Assembly: GCA_032433595.1 (NCBI GenBank)
Contig: JASWJB010000016.1
Span: forward strand, 62,001 to 126,000
DNA from: Conoideocrella luteorostrata
Lineage: Eukaryota > Ascomycota > Sordariomycetes > Hypocreales > Clavicipitaceae
Direction: 5' to 3'
DNA: 64,000 bases
The notes beneath the pieces are model-generated. The model was not told where the DNA came from and did no database searches. It saw only the letters and a list, made by a program, of their open reading frames with translations. The translations under genes were made by a program, and so were the position numbers. Shown here piece by piece: positions 22,096 through 35,000 of this stretch; within the stretch, counting starts at the first letter, position 1, and every line of letters begins with the position of its first letter.

Positions 22096-24525
22096 ATGGG
22101 ACGCAAGCCCACTCCACAACCATTGACGCTGGGCGACTCGGTCTCCAACACCAGCTTCAACACGGCTGGCTACGCCGAGGCAACGGGGGCGATGGGTGGC
22201 GCCCTGCCAGCGGCCAACTCCCCCGTGAGCGCCGTGAGCGCCGTGAGTCCCGTCAGTGCCTCGAGTGCTGAAACGGCCATGCATAGCGAATCTCCTGCCA
22301 ATCCCAGAGCGCCCATCTCCCAACACTCACAGCCCTCGCCTCCATCGCAGCCTTCTTACTCGCAACATTCCTCTCCTGCCTTGACGAGCCGTTTTGCCGC
22401 AGGGAAGAGGCCGCAGACGGCGCAGACAGCGCAATCGGGGACTGGAGTCCTGCATACGAGCAACTCGTCAAGCACCAACGACTTGCGGCAATCTCATCGC
22501 CCACCGCAGTTGCAGCTGCATCAGCCGCAAACCCGTGACGACGGTGCACCAAACTATCCTCCTGTTCCCTCGCCATACTACGACCAGACACCGGGATCAG
22601 CTTCTTCTCCAGCGTTCCGTCACGCCTCCACCGAAGGGGGAAGGCGGCCGGCGACAAAGAGCGGCCTTTTCCACTTCACTAAATCCACATCCAAGGGTTC
22701 CAACCAACTGCCCTATCCCACTTCGCCGTATCTCGAATCTCGCGAACAGACACTCACAGGTGCATCAGACGGTTCTGGTGTGCCCAAGCCCGGAGGTATG
22801 AAGACTCATGGTCAAGAACACGGCACCCCGCACCGGCACCGTGAACAAAGAGCAAAGGGAGGTGGCTGAGGGCATTCTGACACAAACAAACTTGCTGCTC
22901 AGTTGTCACGTCGCCCCTTTGCCTCACTGCTTCTTTAGGTCTATGCACCACGACATGTTGAGAATACTAGCTAACAGCTTACTCCTTATACTAGATCTGT
23001 CCTATGCGCAAGACTACTTGCAGAAACCCAATCACCCGTTCCCTTCCCGATCCGATTTGTCTTTGTCATCCATTGGAGACTACGACGGGGCATCTGGCCC
23101 TTCCACGAATAGCAAGAGAAATAAGTCAAAATCATTTGGCCTGCTAAGCCGCAGCAAATCCAACAGAGACAGAGACCAAGGGTACGCAAAGGAACCTCCC
23201 ACCCCCATGCCTCCCACGTCGATCCGAAACGACTACCAAGACAATTCGGCGCCTCTCCGAACTGCCCCTGTGATCCAAGATCGGGCTTTTAGAGACATGA
23301 TGAACTCGAGCGCGAGGAACCGATCGGAGGACCGTGTTGGTGGCCGTGACTCGTCTCGCGACAAGGAGCGGGGCGCCATGCCACCGTCGCTCAAAGAGAA
23401 TGGATCGGGTTTTCTCAGTGGCTTGCGGAATTCGTCGACCAAGGCCGCCGATATTATTAGCAAAGGACTTTTCGGCAAGAGTTCAAGGAGTGGAAGCACA
23501 ACGGAGAGAGAACCCTTTGTAGATGACGAACACTACGTGCTGAAGGTAATCAACCTGCCACTGGTAGAGCAAACCCGACGAACTCGCATTTCCAAACGAC
23601 TCGAGAGTTCAAGAGACAAGACGGAATTCTGGATGCCAGCTTTTCCATGGCGAGCCATCGACTATTTGAACTATAAGGGATGTGATGTGGAAGGCTTATA
23701 TCGTGTTCCCGGAAGTGGTCCACAAATAAAAAAATGGCAGAGGAAGTTTGACGAACGTATGCCAGCTCAGATTCATACCCCAACCACCAAATTCCGATGA
23801 CATACGTATGGTACTAATATTGTCGATATATAGAATATGATGTCAATTTGTTCGAGGAGGACAGTTTATACGACATCAACATTATTGGCTCGATGCTAAA
23901 GGCGTGGCTTCGAGAACTGCCTGACGAATTGTTTCCGAAAGAGGCGCAAGACCGAATTGCGCGCGAGTGCTCCGGAGCCACTGAAGTGCCACAAATGCTC
24001 ATCGACGAACTAGCCGATCTGTCTCCTTTTAACTATTATCTGCTTTTTGCTATTACGTGCCACCTAAGTCTACTACTGGCGCACTCGGATAAAAACAAGA
24101 TGGACTTTAGAAATCTTTGCATTTGCTTCCAGCCTTGCATGAAAATCGATGCGTTCTGCTTCAAGTTTCTGGTGTGTGATTGGAGAAACTGTTGGACAGG
24201 TTGCAGGAGCGAAACCAAGTACATTGAGGAAGAATACAGGCTATTCGATCAACCTCCACCTCGAGGCATCTCCGAGCCAAATGGTCCCTCACAAATCGAA
24301 GAACATAACGATCAGCAATCATCGCTTGACAGCAGCAAGCCATCCAACTCTGGCATCGATGGAAGGCTCCGCCAACAGTTATCTGACTCCAATGCTAGCA
24401 TGGGGTCTAAAGCGTCGTCAATTTCTACCAACGTTACTACTAATAGTGAGCGAGAGCCTCCGGAGAGGACAAGAGATATGCGCCCTCTGTCACCTATTAA
24501 GCCACTGTCCCCGATCGGCTTCTAG
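22096..24525 (+). CDS. Rho GTPase-activating protein
   Basis: Three exons, 22096..22795, 22995..23756 and 23834..24525, encode 717 aa. Introns are 199 and 77 nt; the second rejoins as KFDE-Q-YDVNLFEED inside the RhoGAP fold. The first 440 residues are Ser/Pro/Gln-rich and probably disordered. The RhoGAP domain spans about 440-650: the arginine finger is Arg470 in GCDVEGLYRVPGSG, followed by LKAWLRELPDELFP and the HSDKNKMDFRNLCICFQP block. The domain speeds GTP hydrolysis by Rho-type GTPases and so switches off signalling to actin and cell-wall growth. The tail has repeated PLSPI motifs. No PH, PX, LIM or F-BAR domain is seen, so I cannot match it to a particular yeast RhoGAP. The first intron is long for this window, and its donor GTATGA is ordinary. 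Confidence 0.9.
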
Positions 24526-25506
24526 GAATGGGGCGATTGAAGAATTAACATGGTTTTTTTGGGACTAATGGCGGCACCTAACTATCGAGACGGCGATTAC
24601 CCCATGCAGTATATGCGCGCGTCTTCCATTACTTGGTTGATCTCTCCATCACTTAACGGTGCTTATGACAAAATTCTGTTCTGGTTCGGCTCTTTGGCTT
24701 CATCTCATTTGTTACGACTTTGTGTTCATGTCTTGTTCTCATCAATGTCGGCGACATAAACTGTTCTACAGCGCATTCATACCCCTTCAGTCATGCCGAG
24801 CCGACCAATGCAAGTTGGTTAATTGGTATACCCCATATCTAATCGGCTAGCGCGAGCGTCAAGAACATGGCGGTTCTTCCCTTCATGCACGGCTTGCGGC
24901 TTTTTTTTTTTTTTTTTCTGCTTCAGCATTTGTTGACACTGGATTTCGTGCACCATCCAGCTTGGCGAGCATTGGCAAATTGCGTTGACGAGTTGATAAT
25001 AAGGACTAGGGTCTGTTATGAGGGCTAAGTTTTAAGTTTTTGATATTTATTCGGGAGGCGGTATGGCCCTGCTTCCTCATGAAGAGGCAGATAGCTAAGA
25101 AGAAGAGTACTCCAACTCGTGTATGATTAATAAGGAGGTCATGGGTGGAAGAGTAGTAGAGCGGCGAAGGCTTGATGGAATAGGCGTTACGCCTGACGGA
25201 TGCGAATGGTTATAGTACAGGCCGCTGTTCTTACACGAATTAAAAGAAAGGTCGAAGAATTTTTTGCGAAAATGTGCTATAATCTTGCCACACTAATCGT
25301 GCCTCGCCTAATATATGTAGAGACCTTTTCAAGCATCCTTTTGAAGATGACCCAATATTCTCAGACTCCAGACTCCGGGTAAAAGACCAAAACGCCATGA
25401 TGACGTATATTCGACCAAACATTTCTCCTTCCAGACCATTGCACTACTGCTTATATTCTCCAATGCCAGTCTAACCATGTACGCGACACCGCCTGTCTAG
25501 CCTCCC
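24526..25506. other. Intergenic region between convergent genes
   Basis: It lies between the 3' ends of the RhoGAP and RRS1 genes. It contains a run of 17 T at 24901-24917. The open frames here are short and unassigned. Confidence 0.5.
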
Positions 25507-26097
25507 TTATTTAGAAGTGCCGGCGGCTGCATCCTTCTGGTTCTTTCTCATCTTCCTCTCATTCCGCTTGATCCGCTCCTTTCTCTCCCTCCGCCCATCG
25601 CCCCTGATACTCGTTCCTTCCTTTCTCTTTCTTTCGGCCTCCATGTCCACTTCCATGATGGGATGGTCCTCGCCCTTCTTGTTAAGGCCCTGATAACCCC
25701 ACTTCCTCTTCCACTCGCCAGAAGTTTCATCATATGCCAGGTTTCTTCGTGACTCCCTGGTCTTGGGTTTGATGCCCTTCTTCTCGGCGAAGCGCTCCCA
25801 TTTCGTCTGTGCCTTGACCGCAGGAACGGGCTTCTCGCGCGGCAGCGCTGTCGTGGGCTGGGGTAGTGAGAGGAGAACACCTTCTTTGGTAGATGTAATG
25901 GGACAGGTGGTGAGGAGTTGGTTGACGAGGGACTGGGCGCCGTCACGGGCAATCTCGGCGAGAGATTGCTCGAGAGAGGAGTGGTCGAGGGTGATTGTGT
26001 TGGGGTCTTCGGCGAGAAGGTGGCCGAGGTCGAAGGTATATGGAGTGGGTTTGTCGACTGCGACGGGCAGCTTGACCCGCTGGCTGGGGAGGGCCAT
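25507..26097 (-). CDS. rrs1: Ribosome biogenesis regulatory protein RRS1
   Basis: This is a single exon of 196 aa (yeast Rrs1 203). Rrs1 works with Rpf2 in the nucleolus to load the 5S RNP onto the pre-60S ribosome. Family hallmarks are the N-terminal YTFDLGHLLAEDPN, then LPREKPVPAVKAQTKWERFA and KKGIKPKTRESRRNLAYDE, WKRKWGYQGLNK, and a very basic C-terminus (RRERKERIKRNERKMRKN). The frame stays open 32 codons further upstream, but the ATG at 26097 matches the conserved start of the protein. It is divergent from the mS29 gene across 581 bp. Confidence 0.93.
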   Translation of the reverse strand: MALPSQRVKLPVAVDKPTPYTFDLGHLLAEDPNTITLDHSSLEQSLAEIARDGAQSLVNQLLTTCPITSTKEGVLLSLPQPTTALPREKPVPAVKAQTKWERFAEKKGIKPKTRESRRNLAYDETSGEWKRKWGYQGLNKKGEDHPIMEVDMEAERKRKEGTSIRGDGRRERKERIKRNERKMRKNQKDAAAGTSK

Positions 26098-26678
26098 TGC
26101 GATGAAGTTGTAGGTGATTACTTTATTCTCTGCCGTCCAATGTTTTAATACTAAGAGCGATTGTGAGATCTTTATGGTGGCTTGAGCAGGCAATCCTTGG
26201 CTGCAATGGTTTGTTGGTAATTAAAGGCAGATGGTGGTGGGTGTGTTGAAAATGGGTCGGCAACTTTTTTCTTCTTATCGACTTTAGGTAGGACCTCTTA
26301 ATTTTTTTTTTTTTAGGTGTACGGAGTACCTCCTGATAAGGCTGATACGACAGCTGAGAAGCTTGGCTGTGGCCTGCCTGGTACAAACGGGGGCTGGTTT
26401 TTCGTTTTTCCGGGGTCTAGTACTTCATGTACCAGCGGCGAAGACGGCCCCTGCGAAGCCACTTAGTCGGCCGAACAAGCCAATAGGCGACCACTGTGTC
26501 AACTGTCCAGCCTTGCTGGGAGATTTTCGTCGAAACTGCAGAACGTCTTGTCCCGGAGCTCTACGACCCCGAACAGAGCACATCCCGCGACAACACCAGG
26601 CCCAATTGGCCTCCATGTTGCAGTAGCATCGTGCCTACAAACAACCATACAGGATAGCGCCGATAGTCCGCGCTCACC
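26098..26678. promoter_or_regulatory. Shared divergent promoter region RRS1 / mS29
   Basis: This 581-bp gap carries both upstream regions. It contains one exact TACGGAGTA at 26320-26328, right after a T-run at about 26302-26314. No other site can be assigned with confidence. Confidence 0.45.
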
Positions 26679-28155
26679 ATGGCCTCATCAGCTACCTCCC
26701 TACGCACTCTCGTGCGTCCAAGCTCCATCTCCGTCGCGCCTCGCATCCATCCCATCCTCCTCCCACGAGCATCCTTCTCGACGAGTGCCTTTCTTGCCGC
26801 TGCTGCGCCACCTCCCACAATCAAATCACGTCGAGACCTCCCGAAGAAGACCAAAAGGACGTTCAAGAAAAAGACCAATGTAGTGGCCGTCAAGAAGCCC
26901 CAACCTGGTGAGCGCAAAGCCTTCCGCAAGCGCATCCAGCTCAGCAACAACAGCGCCTTACCCGTCCAGGGCATCGAGGACCTGAACCCGGAACTGTTAA
27001 CCAAAGCGGAGAACAAGGGCAAGATGGTCGCACTCCCTGATAGGGTGGTTGACCAGTTGAGAGCCTTGGAAGCGTTCAAGACGACACAGACGTGGAACCT
27101 GTTCAGACGGCCGCATTTCTTGGTGAGAGATGAGACGGTCGAACTAATGAGTAAAATAGCTGGTTCGGCCGAGAAGAAGGAGGCTCTGAATTGTGTGCTT
27201 ACGGGGAGTAAGTTGTCAGGGAAGAGCTTGACAATGATGCAAGCCATGGCATATGGGCTGATGAATGAGTGGGTTGTTTTGCATATTCCCGAAGGTATGA
27301 CAACGACACGTTGGTGTAAAGCACTCCTCTTTAAATCATGAGTCATTTTACTGACGTTTTGTGCCTTTACCAGGCCAGGATCTCACCAACGGAAACACAG
27401 AGTACTCCTATATCGAAGGCACCGAGCCCATGCAGTTCGCCCAACCAATTTACTGCCTCAAGCTCCTGCAGAACATTTATAAAGCGAACAAGGCCGTTCT
27501 CGAGAAATTGCCCCTGGCGCAGGATTGGTCCCGCCTCACCACGCACCTCAAAAAGGACGCCACCCTGGCCGACCTCGTCCTCAGCGCCAAAGAGAGCGAA
27601 TACGCCTGGCCAACGCTCAGCGCTCTCTGGACCGAACTCACCCAGCCTGGCCGGCCTCCCGTACTCTTCGCCCTCGACGGCCTCGCACACATCAACAAAA
27701 TTAGCGATTACCGCGACCCCTCGTTCAACCAGGTTCACGCTCACGAACTCGCCCTTGTTCGCCTCTTTGTCGACGCCCTGTCCGGCAAGACGAAGCTTCC
27801 CAACGGGGGTGCCATCATCGCCGCCACATCCGACAACAACACTCATTATCACCCCTCGCAGGAGCTCGTTCTCGCACAGCTGGAAGCCGGTCAGGCCGGT
27901 CGTGAGATCCCCAAGCCAGACCCTTATGAGCGCAAGTATGACGAGCGGGTCTACGAGTCCCTAAAGAACAGTCACGTTCTTAGAATCGGCGGCGTTTCCA
28001 AGGAAGAGGGGAGAGTGCTGATGGAGTACTGGGGTGCGAGCGGTATGTTGCGCAGCGTCTTGAATTCAAGAACGGTCGCGGAGAAGTGGGCACTCGGAGG
28101 GCATGGCATTGTCGGCGAAATGGAGAGGGTGTCGCTCATGACGATGAGGATGTAA
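26679..28155 (+). CDS. rsm23: Mitochondrial small-subunit ribosomal protein mS29 (Rsm23/DAP3)
   Basis: Two exons, 26679..27294 and 27374..28155, encode 465 aa (yeast Rsm23 450). The 79-nt intron (TTTACTGACG branch) splits a Gly codon and rejoins as HIPEG-QDLTNGNTEY. The first 40 residues are rich in Ser, Arg and Ala without acids, as in a mitochondrial presequence. A basic block follows (KKTKRTFKKKTN). The GTP-binding DAP3 domain has its P-loop at GSKLSGKS, then WVVLHIPEG, and FALDGLAH as the Walker B-like strand. The protein sits in the head of the mitoribosomal small subunit. Confidence 0.93.
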
Positions 28156-28568
28156 AGAGATAAAGAACATACATATGTAGAAACTTGTACTATAATTTGC
28201 CATAGAGGAAGGAGTTTCCTTGAATGCATTATCATTATGCAACCCTCAGAGCAGGGTTCAACATGTGCATATATGCTTGCAATACTCCGTACATCATCTG
28301 CCAATAATTATTATGAGTCTCCAGAGTCCAAGGTTTAAGTCCACGTCCCAAGTCTAATTATTGCTTGCAATATCATGTATTCTTACTCATAACAGCATAC
28401 ATACCCAGTGTAGACCTTTTGTCTAGATAGATTGCATTGCCCCTTCATCACATCGCCCCCCCCCCTCGCCCCTGGCCCAACTTCCTAATCATAAGCCCAA
28501 AGTAACGCCAGAAACGCACGCAAACAGACAACCCAAACTATTCCCACATTTGTCCCCTCTCCAATCCC
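28156..28568. other. Intergenic region between convergent genes
   Basis: It holds the 3' flanks of mS29 and MCM7, one exact TACTCCGTA at 28283-28291 and a C-rich run at about 28458-28470. No gene is visible. Confidence 0.5.
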
Positions 28569-31330
28569 CTAGTCATCAACGCCGTCCTCTTCGTCATTAC
28601 CTGCTGTGACGAATATCAATCTGGCGCCATTGCCGGCAGTTTGCCAAACCTATTACAACCGCATTAGTTAGTGTCATTCCCAAATTGTTGCCCAGGTGTC
28701 ATCAGCACTGAAGGGGAGTGATTGCACTTACATCGAGTGTGGTATATTCCTCCAGAGCATTCAGCCACTGATCCTCAGTGTAGCCCTTTGCAATCACGCG
28801 CTCCCTGACCTTGCGCATGCTCAGCTCAACGCCGAGGTTATCGTCGTCAGCTTCCTCGGCGCGGCAGGCGCCGGAATCGGCGAGGGCCTTGACGAGGTTG
28901 TATATCCTGCTGCTGGCGTTCAGGCCGCGACGGCCAGAGCTTGTCTCGGCATTCAGACTCTCTTTACTGGCCTCGATGAGACGCAGGGCTTCGTCGACGT
29001 CGTCCTGTGTCACTTGGTTGCTGAAGCGGAGACGAGCAAGAGCCTGTGCCAGACGGACAACGCCCAGCAAGGTTCTGGGGGTGGTGTGGGTGAACTGCTT
29101 GCCCTTCTTCTCAGCACGCTGCTGCAGCTCTCGGAGGCGGACGTACGTCTTGATCATGTAGTCCGAGACGGATTCGGGGACCACGGGACGGTATGTTCGT
29201 GCCTGAGCAACGTATGAGCGCACTTCATGAGGGGTGAAGACGACGTTGTCGGTGCCAATGTCGGGGTGGCGGCTGTTCATATGCACAAAGGCGACGTGCT
29301 TAGCCAGCTGCTCATCTGATTCGCGGGATGGGGTGTCGAGAAGAAGGAAGAGGACGTCAAAACGAGACAACAGAGCAGCGGGAAGGTTGATATTCTCCAC
29401 GGGAGAAATACGAGGGTTGTATCGTCCATAGATAGGATTAGCGGCTGCCAAGATAGAGGTACGGGCGTTGAGCGTTGTGGAAATGCCAGCTTTCGAGATG
29501 GAGATGGTCTGTTGCTCCATGACCTCGTGGATGGCTGTTCTGTCTGTGTCGTCCATCTTGTCAAATTCGTCAATGCAGCAGATGCCGTTATCAGCGAGGA
29601 CAAGTGCACCGCCCTCCAGGACCATTTCATCGGTTACAGGGTCGCGCATAACGGCAGCCGTCAAACCGACACCACTGCTTCCGCGGCCAGAGGTATAAAC
29701 GCCCCGAGGAGCTACCTTGGAAATGTACTTGAGCAGCTGGGACTTGGCCACACCAGGATCACCCATCAAGCAAATGTTTATATCACCACGGATCTTCATA
29801 CCGTCACCCACTTCTTTGTTGACACCACCAATGAGCAGCAAGAGCAGTGCCTTCTTGACATCCAAATGACCGTAGATTTCAGGAGCAATAGACTTTGCAA
29901 GCAATTCATAGACCTGGCCAGTCTGTCGATACTTGTCAATGCGTCGGACCAATCGCGGATCCACAATCATCTCGCTGTAGGCTTTCTTGTGCTGGTGTAT
30001 GTGATGAGCCTCCAGATAAGTATCAGTAAGAAGGCCGGCTCTCATAGCCTTGAAGCCAGTATAGGGCGTAGGCAAGAAGATGCCGGAAATATCTACGACA
30101 TCACCCGGGTTGATCTTTCGCACAAGACTACCATAGCACAGTACAGTCAACGAGCGAGGAATCTGACCAATGGGAACTTGCTCTGCCATCTCCTGAACCT
30201 TGACCTCTTGAAATGGTAAAAACTTGGACGCTCTAGTTGAGGGATTCAGCTGACCCTTGGACTGGTTTCGGTCGCAATCGCTGGAAGGGCACACAGTCAA
30301 AGGACCGTACTGTCTGTCGGAAACTGGCTGGAAAATTTCGCAACCGCAACGGTCGCAAGTGTAAGCACTGACTTGCACAATCGGCTTCACGTCTGAAACG
30401 CGGGTCGCGATCGCTCTGACAGTGATGAGGCTGCCCAAGTGTTCGCCTCGAACCTGGCGCACAGCCAATGCCTTGGCTGGATTATCTGTGGTGCCGGATC
30501 TGGGCTTGAAAACCAAAGTGTAGCGTCGGATAAGTTCAGCGGGAAACTTGTCTTCCTCGACAGTAGGATCTCGCTCTGCAGCCTCTTGCAATTCGCGGTT
30601 GCGAGCCTGTCGACGAGCCATGAGGACATCGAGAACGTCGTCTTTGAAACTAGACTTGCACATTAGCGCGACCGCAGACATGCGGTGTTTTTGGATTCAA
30701 AAGCAAGGTTGCCCTACCTGACATCCGTGCTAGGTTGTGGCATAACATTGTCCACGGCTTTTGACACAATCTCGACATAGTGCTTCGTATTTAGTTCCAC
30801 AGAATCAGCCAGCATTAGCTGCTCTTCGTCGTTCTGGCCTTCCCACTGCAGCATAGTCAGAATCAGGGCATCACACCACAATCTTGCAAATGGACTTCTT
30901 CGTATACTTACAGCCGCTAAGTCGTCCAGATCGATTGTTATTTCGTCAATGGACCGATCGGCGAGCTTCTGCAACAAGTCTTTATATTTGTGTTGGGAGG
31001 TCTTTTGGCGCTCCTTCCCGTTGCGTCGGCGACTGCTTGACTCCTCGTCCTCGTCCATGAAATCATATTCGTCGCTAAGATCATCCTCATCGATTGTGAT
31101 GTCTCCCATAGCAGTGGTTATGGTGTGTTCGGGAGACGTCTTGAAGTCTTTGAGAAACTCCTCGAAGCCATCTGCGGAGTCATTAGCGCCAAATGCCTGG
31201 TGAATACCTGTACATATACATATATATATTTATCTTTGTGTATAGATATTGTTACGGCGGGGAAGCCAAGATATAACCAACTTTGCTGGGCCTCGTAATT
31301 GACGGGGGCTTTGAATTCACGGAGCGCCAT
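28569..31330 (-). CDS. mcm7: MCM7, subunit of the replicative MCM2-7 helicase
   Basis: Five exons, complement(28569..28649, 28732..30649, 30718..30845, 30912..31207, 31282..31330), encode 823 aa (yeast 845). Mcm7 is one of six AAA+ subunits of the MCM ring loaded at origins. The N-terminus [16 protein letters not shown] matches fungal Mcm7 and is joined over an intron to a conserved acidic region ([14 protein letters not shown]). The Zn motif is CDRCGC...CPSSDC (about 256-281), Walker [10 protein letters not shown] (about 454), Walker [10 protein letters not shown] (about 518), and the arginine finger is in LLSRFDVLF. The last exon adds [17 protein letters not shown] and an acidic end. Intron 1 uses an unusual GTTGGT donor. 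Intron 3 ends at TCTAG rather than the CAAG four bases earlier, because only that keeps the frame ([13 protein letters not shown]). It is divergent from PEX1. Confidence 0.95.
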
Positions 31331-32067
31331 GTTTGATAGCTGCTATTGCCGAGTATGGCGGATGTAGAAAGCGCAAATGCAGCGGCGGCAGCTGGCGAAG
31401 TTGGAAAGGAAAACCGGTCTGCCTGGTTCTGTACTCCGTAAGATACAGACATACGCAAATTGGGTGGGCTGGGGGGCTGGTGCAGGGATGCAGCGCAGGA
31501 CGAGGGCGGCGGCTAGCGGATTGGCAACCATCGCGAGTGGATGGATCCCCGACGCGACTTTTCGTGTCAAGTCTAAGAGTCGCGTTAGCACCGCCACAGA
31601 ATCAATTAAACGTACAGCTCAAGCCACATGAAGCTACGGGCGAGGTTTCGACATTGCTTCCAGTTAGACAGTCCATTGGCCCACTAAAATTAACTAAAGG
31701 ACAGGACGAATTCGGTGACTGGCAAACTGGCAACTGACAGGGGACGGCGTGAGAACCCCACTAACTACTGACAACACCCGGTGCAGTGAGGGGGCAAGAG
31801 CCAGACGAGAGACAGTGGCCGTGGCAGGGGCGGACACGGATAGACAGCGCTCACAAACGACGGCACCGCTGAACCAGCCACTAAACGCTCCGTCACTAAC
31901 TACCACTGATTCGGCACGTGGATTTTACCTCGGTCTGGGGACGACCTCGAGCTCCCATGCTTTGATGCTTTCATGATTCCATTGCGCATACACCTCTGAG
32001 CACCAAGCTGCAACAAGCTTTCCATACTCTGCATCTGTTGCTGAGCCATGGTGCCGAGTTGCTCAGA
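31331..32067. promoter_or_regulatory. Divergent promoter region MCM7 / PEX1
   Basis: This 737-bp gap has one exact TACTCCGTA at 31432-31440. Two ACGCG cores, 31552-31556 and (reverse) 31581-31585, lie 222-255 bp upstream of the MCM7 ATG and could be MBF-type G1/S sites. Frames here (for example 31333-31737 plus) look non-coding. Confidence 0.4.
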
Positions 32068-35000
32068 ATGGCTCCCAGAAAGAATGCGCAGTCCGCCTCG
32101 GCCGAACTCGCCCTCGTGCACTTGAAGAACTGCCTAGTCAGTCTTCCGTCTTCGCTAGTGACCTTGCTCCTCAATTTGAATACGGTATGCTCTACTGGTG
32201 AAAAGTCCCGCCGTTTTGCGCATGCTAATCTGAATATTCCGTTCAACAGCCTGTTCAGAATGTCATTGTCGAGCTTGCATACAAGCATGTCAATCCCGGA
32301 GGTCCCTCATCACCTCCGCAATCGGTCTTCGTAGGATGGACCGGCATGCCCAGCAAGCGACGGACTGCGCCCCTCGTGAGCCGGGATGGTATTAGTGGTA
32401 GCCGGGGACCTCGAGATCAGGAAATTCAGGTTGTGGAAATAGATGCGACCTTGGCAAACACGCTAGACCTCTCAGAAGGCCAAAAAGTCACGGCAACAGT
32501 GCATATTGATCCTCCAGTCGCCCATACCATCAACATCGAGCCATTGACCCCCGAAGACTGGGAGATCATTGAGCTGCATGCCACTTTTCTCGAACTCAAC
32601 CTTCAGTCGCAGATCCGAGCGCTTCCTAATCCGGGTTATAACAACAGCGCTGCAGCTGTTGCGCCGCATCCACTCACCTTGCACCTGTCGCCTACATCAA
32701 CTGCTAGTATCAGAGTCGTCTCGTTGGATCCCGCCCCGCCGGCCGATGTGGCATTCGTCAAGCTGTCGCCCAATGCTGAAGTCATTGTGGCCCCGAAAAC
32801 CAGAGCCAAGAGCTCACAGAATAGCGGCGATCACCGCAGCGTTACGAGCACCTCGAAATCTAGGCGCAGCGGGGGAAGTACGGTGCGGAGGAAGAGTGCG
32901 AGAGAAGAGTCAAAGCCTGCCATGTTTCTTCGAGCCGTCGAGCGATCTGCCTGTCAAGAGTGGTTTGATGACGGGCCACTGACTCCAGACATTAGCATAT
33001 GGGTGGACCGCGAACGCCTGCTCTCGAACACCTTCAGAGGGGTCAAGTACGCCCTTGTCGATATCATAAAGCCAGCAGGGCTGCAGAAACCACAGGTCGA
33101 AGATGGCACCGCCCCCCCAGCCACAATAGCCTCATCAAAGGTTATCGCGCGATTGAAACCTTGGGATGACCCTCCGGATGGGCAAACTGCTTCTCTGTCC
33201 TCGCCGTTATGCGCAGTATTGGGTTGTCCAGGCATTGTGGGAGGTGTAGTCAAGGTTCAGGCAGCGCCGCCACCGCTCCCCAAGAGCGCCGTGCAGAGTG
33301 TAAAGGTTTTCCCCTTCGCGGCCGGGTCGAAGCCGAGTGAGGGTCTCAAATTCGGCAGCGACTCAAAAGCCGAGAAAGAAGAGTCTGCTAAGCGATTTCG
33401 GCACATGTATTCCGGCGGGAAAAACACAGAGGGCCTTTTGCAAGGGCCAATCACGGACGGCATGGTTGTTGGAGTCTACAGTGAGCTGGAGGCTCCTCAG
33501 GGGTGGGAAGGTGGCTTTGTAAAGTTTGAATACAGCGCAGAATATGCCGGTCAGGACCAGGGCAGAGATGCAATCTCCTGGGCGGCTGGTTTGGACGACA
33601 AGACTCAGATTGAGTTCCAGCAGCCCCAGGCCCGACCGCCATGGATCACTGATTCGGACATCTTCGAGCTGCTGCCTAGGAACGACTCGCTCTTGGTCGG
33701 CATCGATTCGCTGCTTGAGAACTTACAAACACAGCTGGCGCATCTCTCATCGGTTCTGCTCACCGGTGGCATGGGCTCTGGCAAGACGTCTGTGGCCAGG
33801 TACATGGCGGAGAAACTTCGCCGAGAGACTTTATTCTACAGCTTGTATTTTTCCTGCCGGAAGCTGGTTAACGATGAGACGAGAATATCAGCCATCAAGG
33901 AGACTCTGACGCGCATATTTATGTCAGCAAGCTGGGGAGCAAGACTCGGTGGCAAATCCGTTGTGGTTCTGGACGATCTTGACAAGTTGTGCCCAGTGGA
34001 AACAGAGCTCCAGGTTGGCAACGACAACGGCCGAAGCAGACAAATCAGCGAAACAGTCCGCTCTATTGTCAGGCAGTTTTGCACTCGAGATAGCGGTATT
34101 GTCCTGCTGGCCACTGCGGAAGGAAAAGAATCTCTTAATAATGTCGTCGTCAGCGGTCATGTGGTCCGCGAAATCATTGAGCTCAAGGCGCCCGATAAGG
34201 AGGCTCGACGGAGGGTAATGGAGTCGATCGCTCGTCAGGATTCTATTCCTGACAAGAATCCGGACGATCTGGATAGCAACTTGAGCCGCCCTCCTACCTC
34301 TGATGGCGGCGCGATTGCCGACGATAGTGAGGCATGGCTGCATGGTGCGGACTCAGAGAACCCCAAGCCCAAGTCCACGGGTTTCATAATCGACTCCGAT
34401 CTCGATTTCCTCGACGTGGCCGGCTTAACAGACGGCTACATGCCTGGTGATCTGAGCGTTCTAGTATCAAGAGCCCGAAACGAGGCCATCATAAGGTCCA
34501 TCGCCGACTCCCCAAACGATGCCTCCGACGAGGCCGTTCGTCTTAGCCGCGTGGACTTTGACAAAGCTCTCAAAGGGTTCACTCCTGCATCACTGCGGAA
34601 CGTACCGCTACAGAGCTCAACCACAACGTTCAAGTCCATCGGAGGCTTGCAAGAGACGCGTCGGGTCTTGCTAGAGACTCTAGAGTACCCCACGAAATAC
34701 GCCCCCATCTTTGCGCAGTGTCCCCTCCGACTCCGGTCAGGTCTCCTGCTATACGGCTATCCCGGCTGTGGCAAGACTCTCCTGGCCAGTGCCGTCGCAG
34801 GTGAATGCGGCCTCAACTTTATCAGCGTGAAGGGTCCTGAAATCCTGAACAAGTACATTGGTGCTTCGGAAAAGAGCGTGCGAGATTTATTTGACAGGGC
34901 GCAGGCGGCGAAACCCTGTGTTCTGTTCTTCGACGAGTTCGATTCTATCGCTCCGAAAAGAGGGCACGACTCTACCGGTGTAACTGACCGTGTTGTCAAC

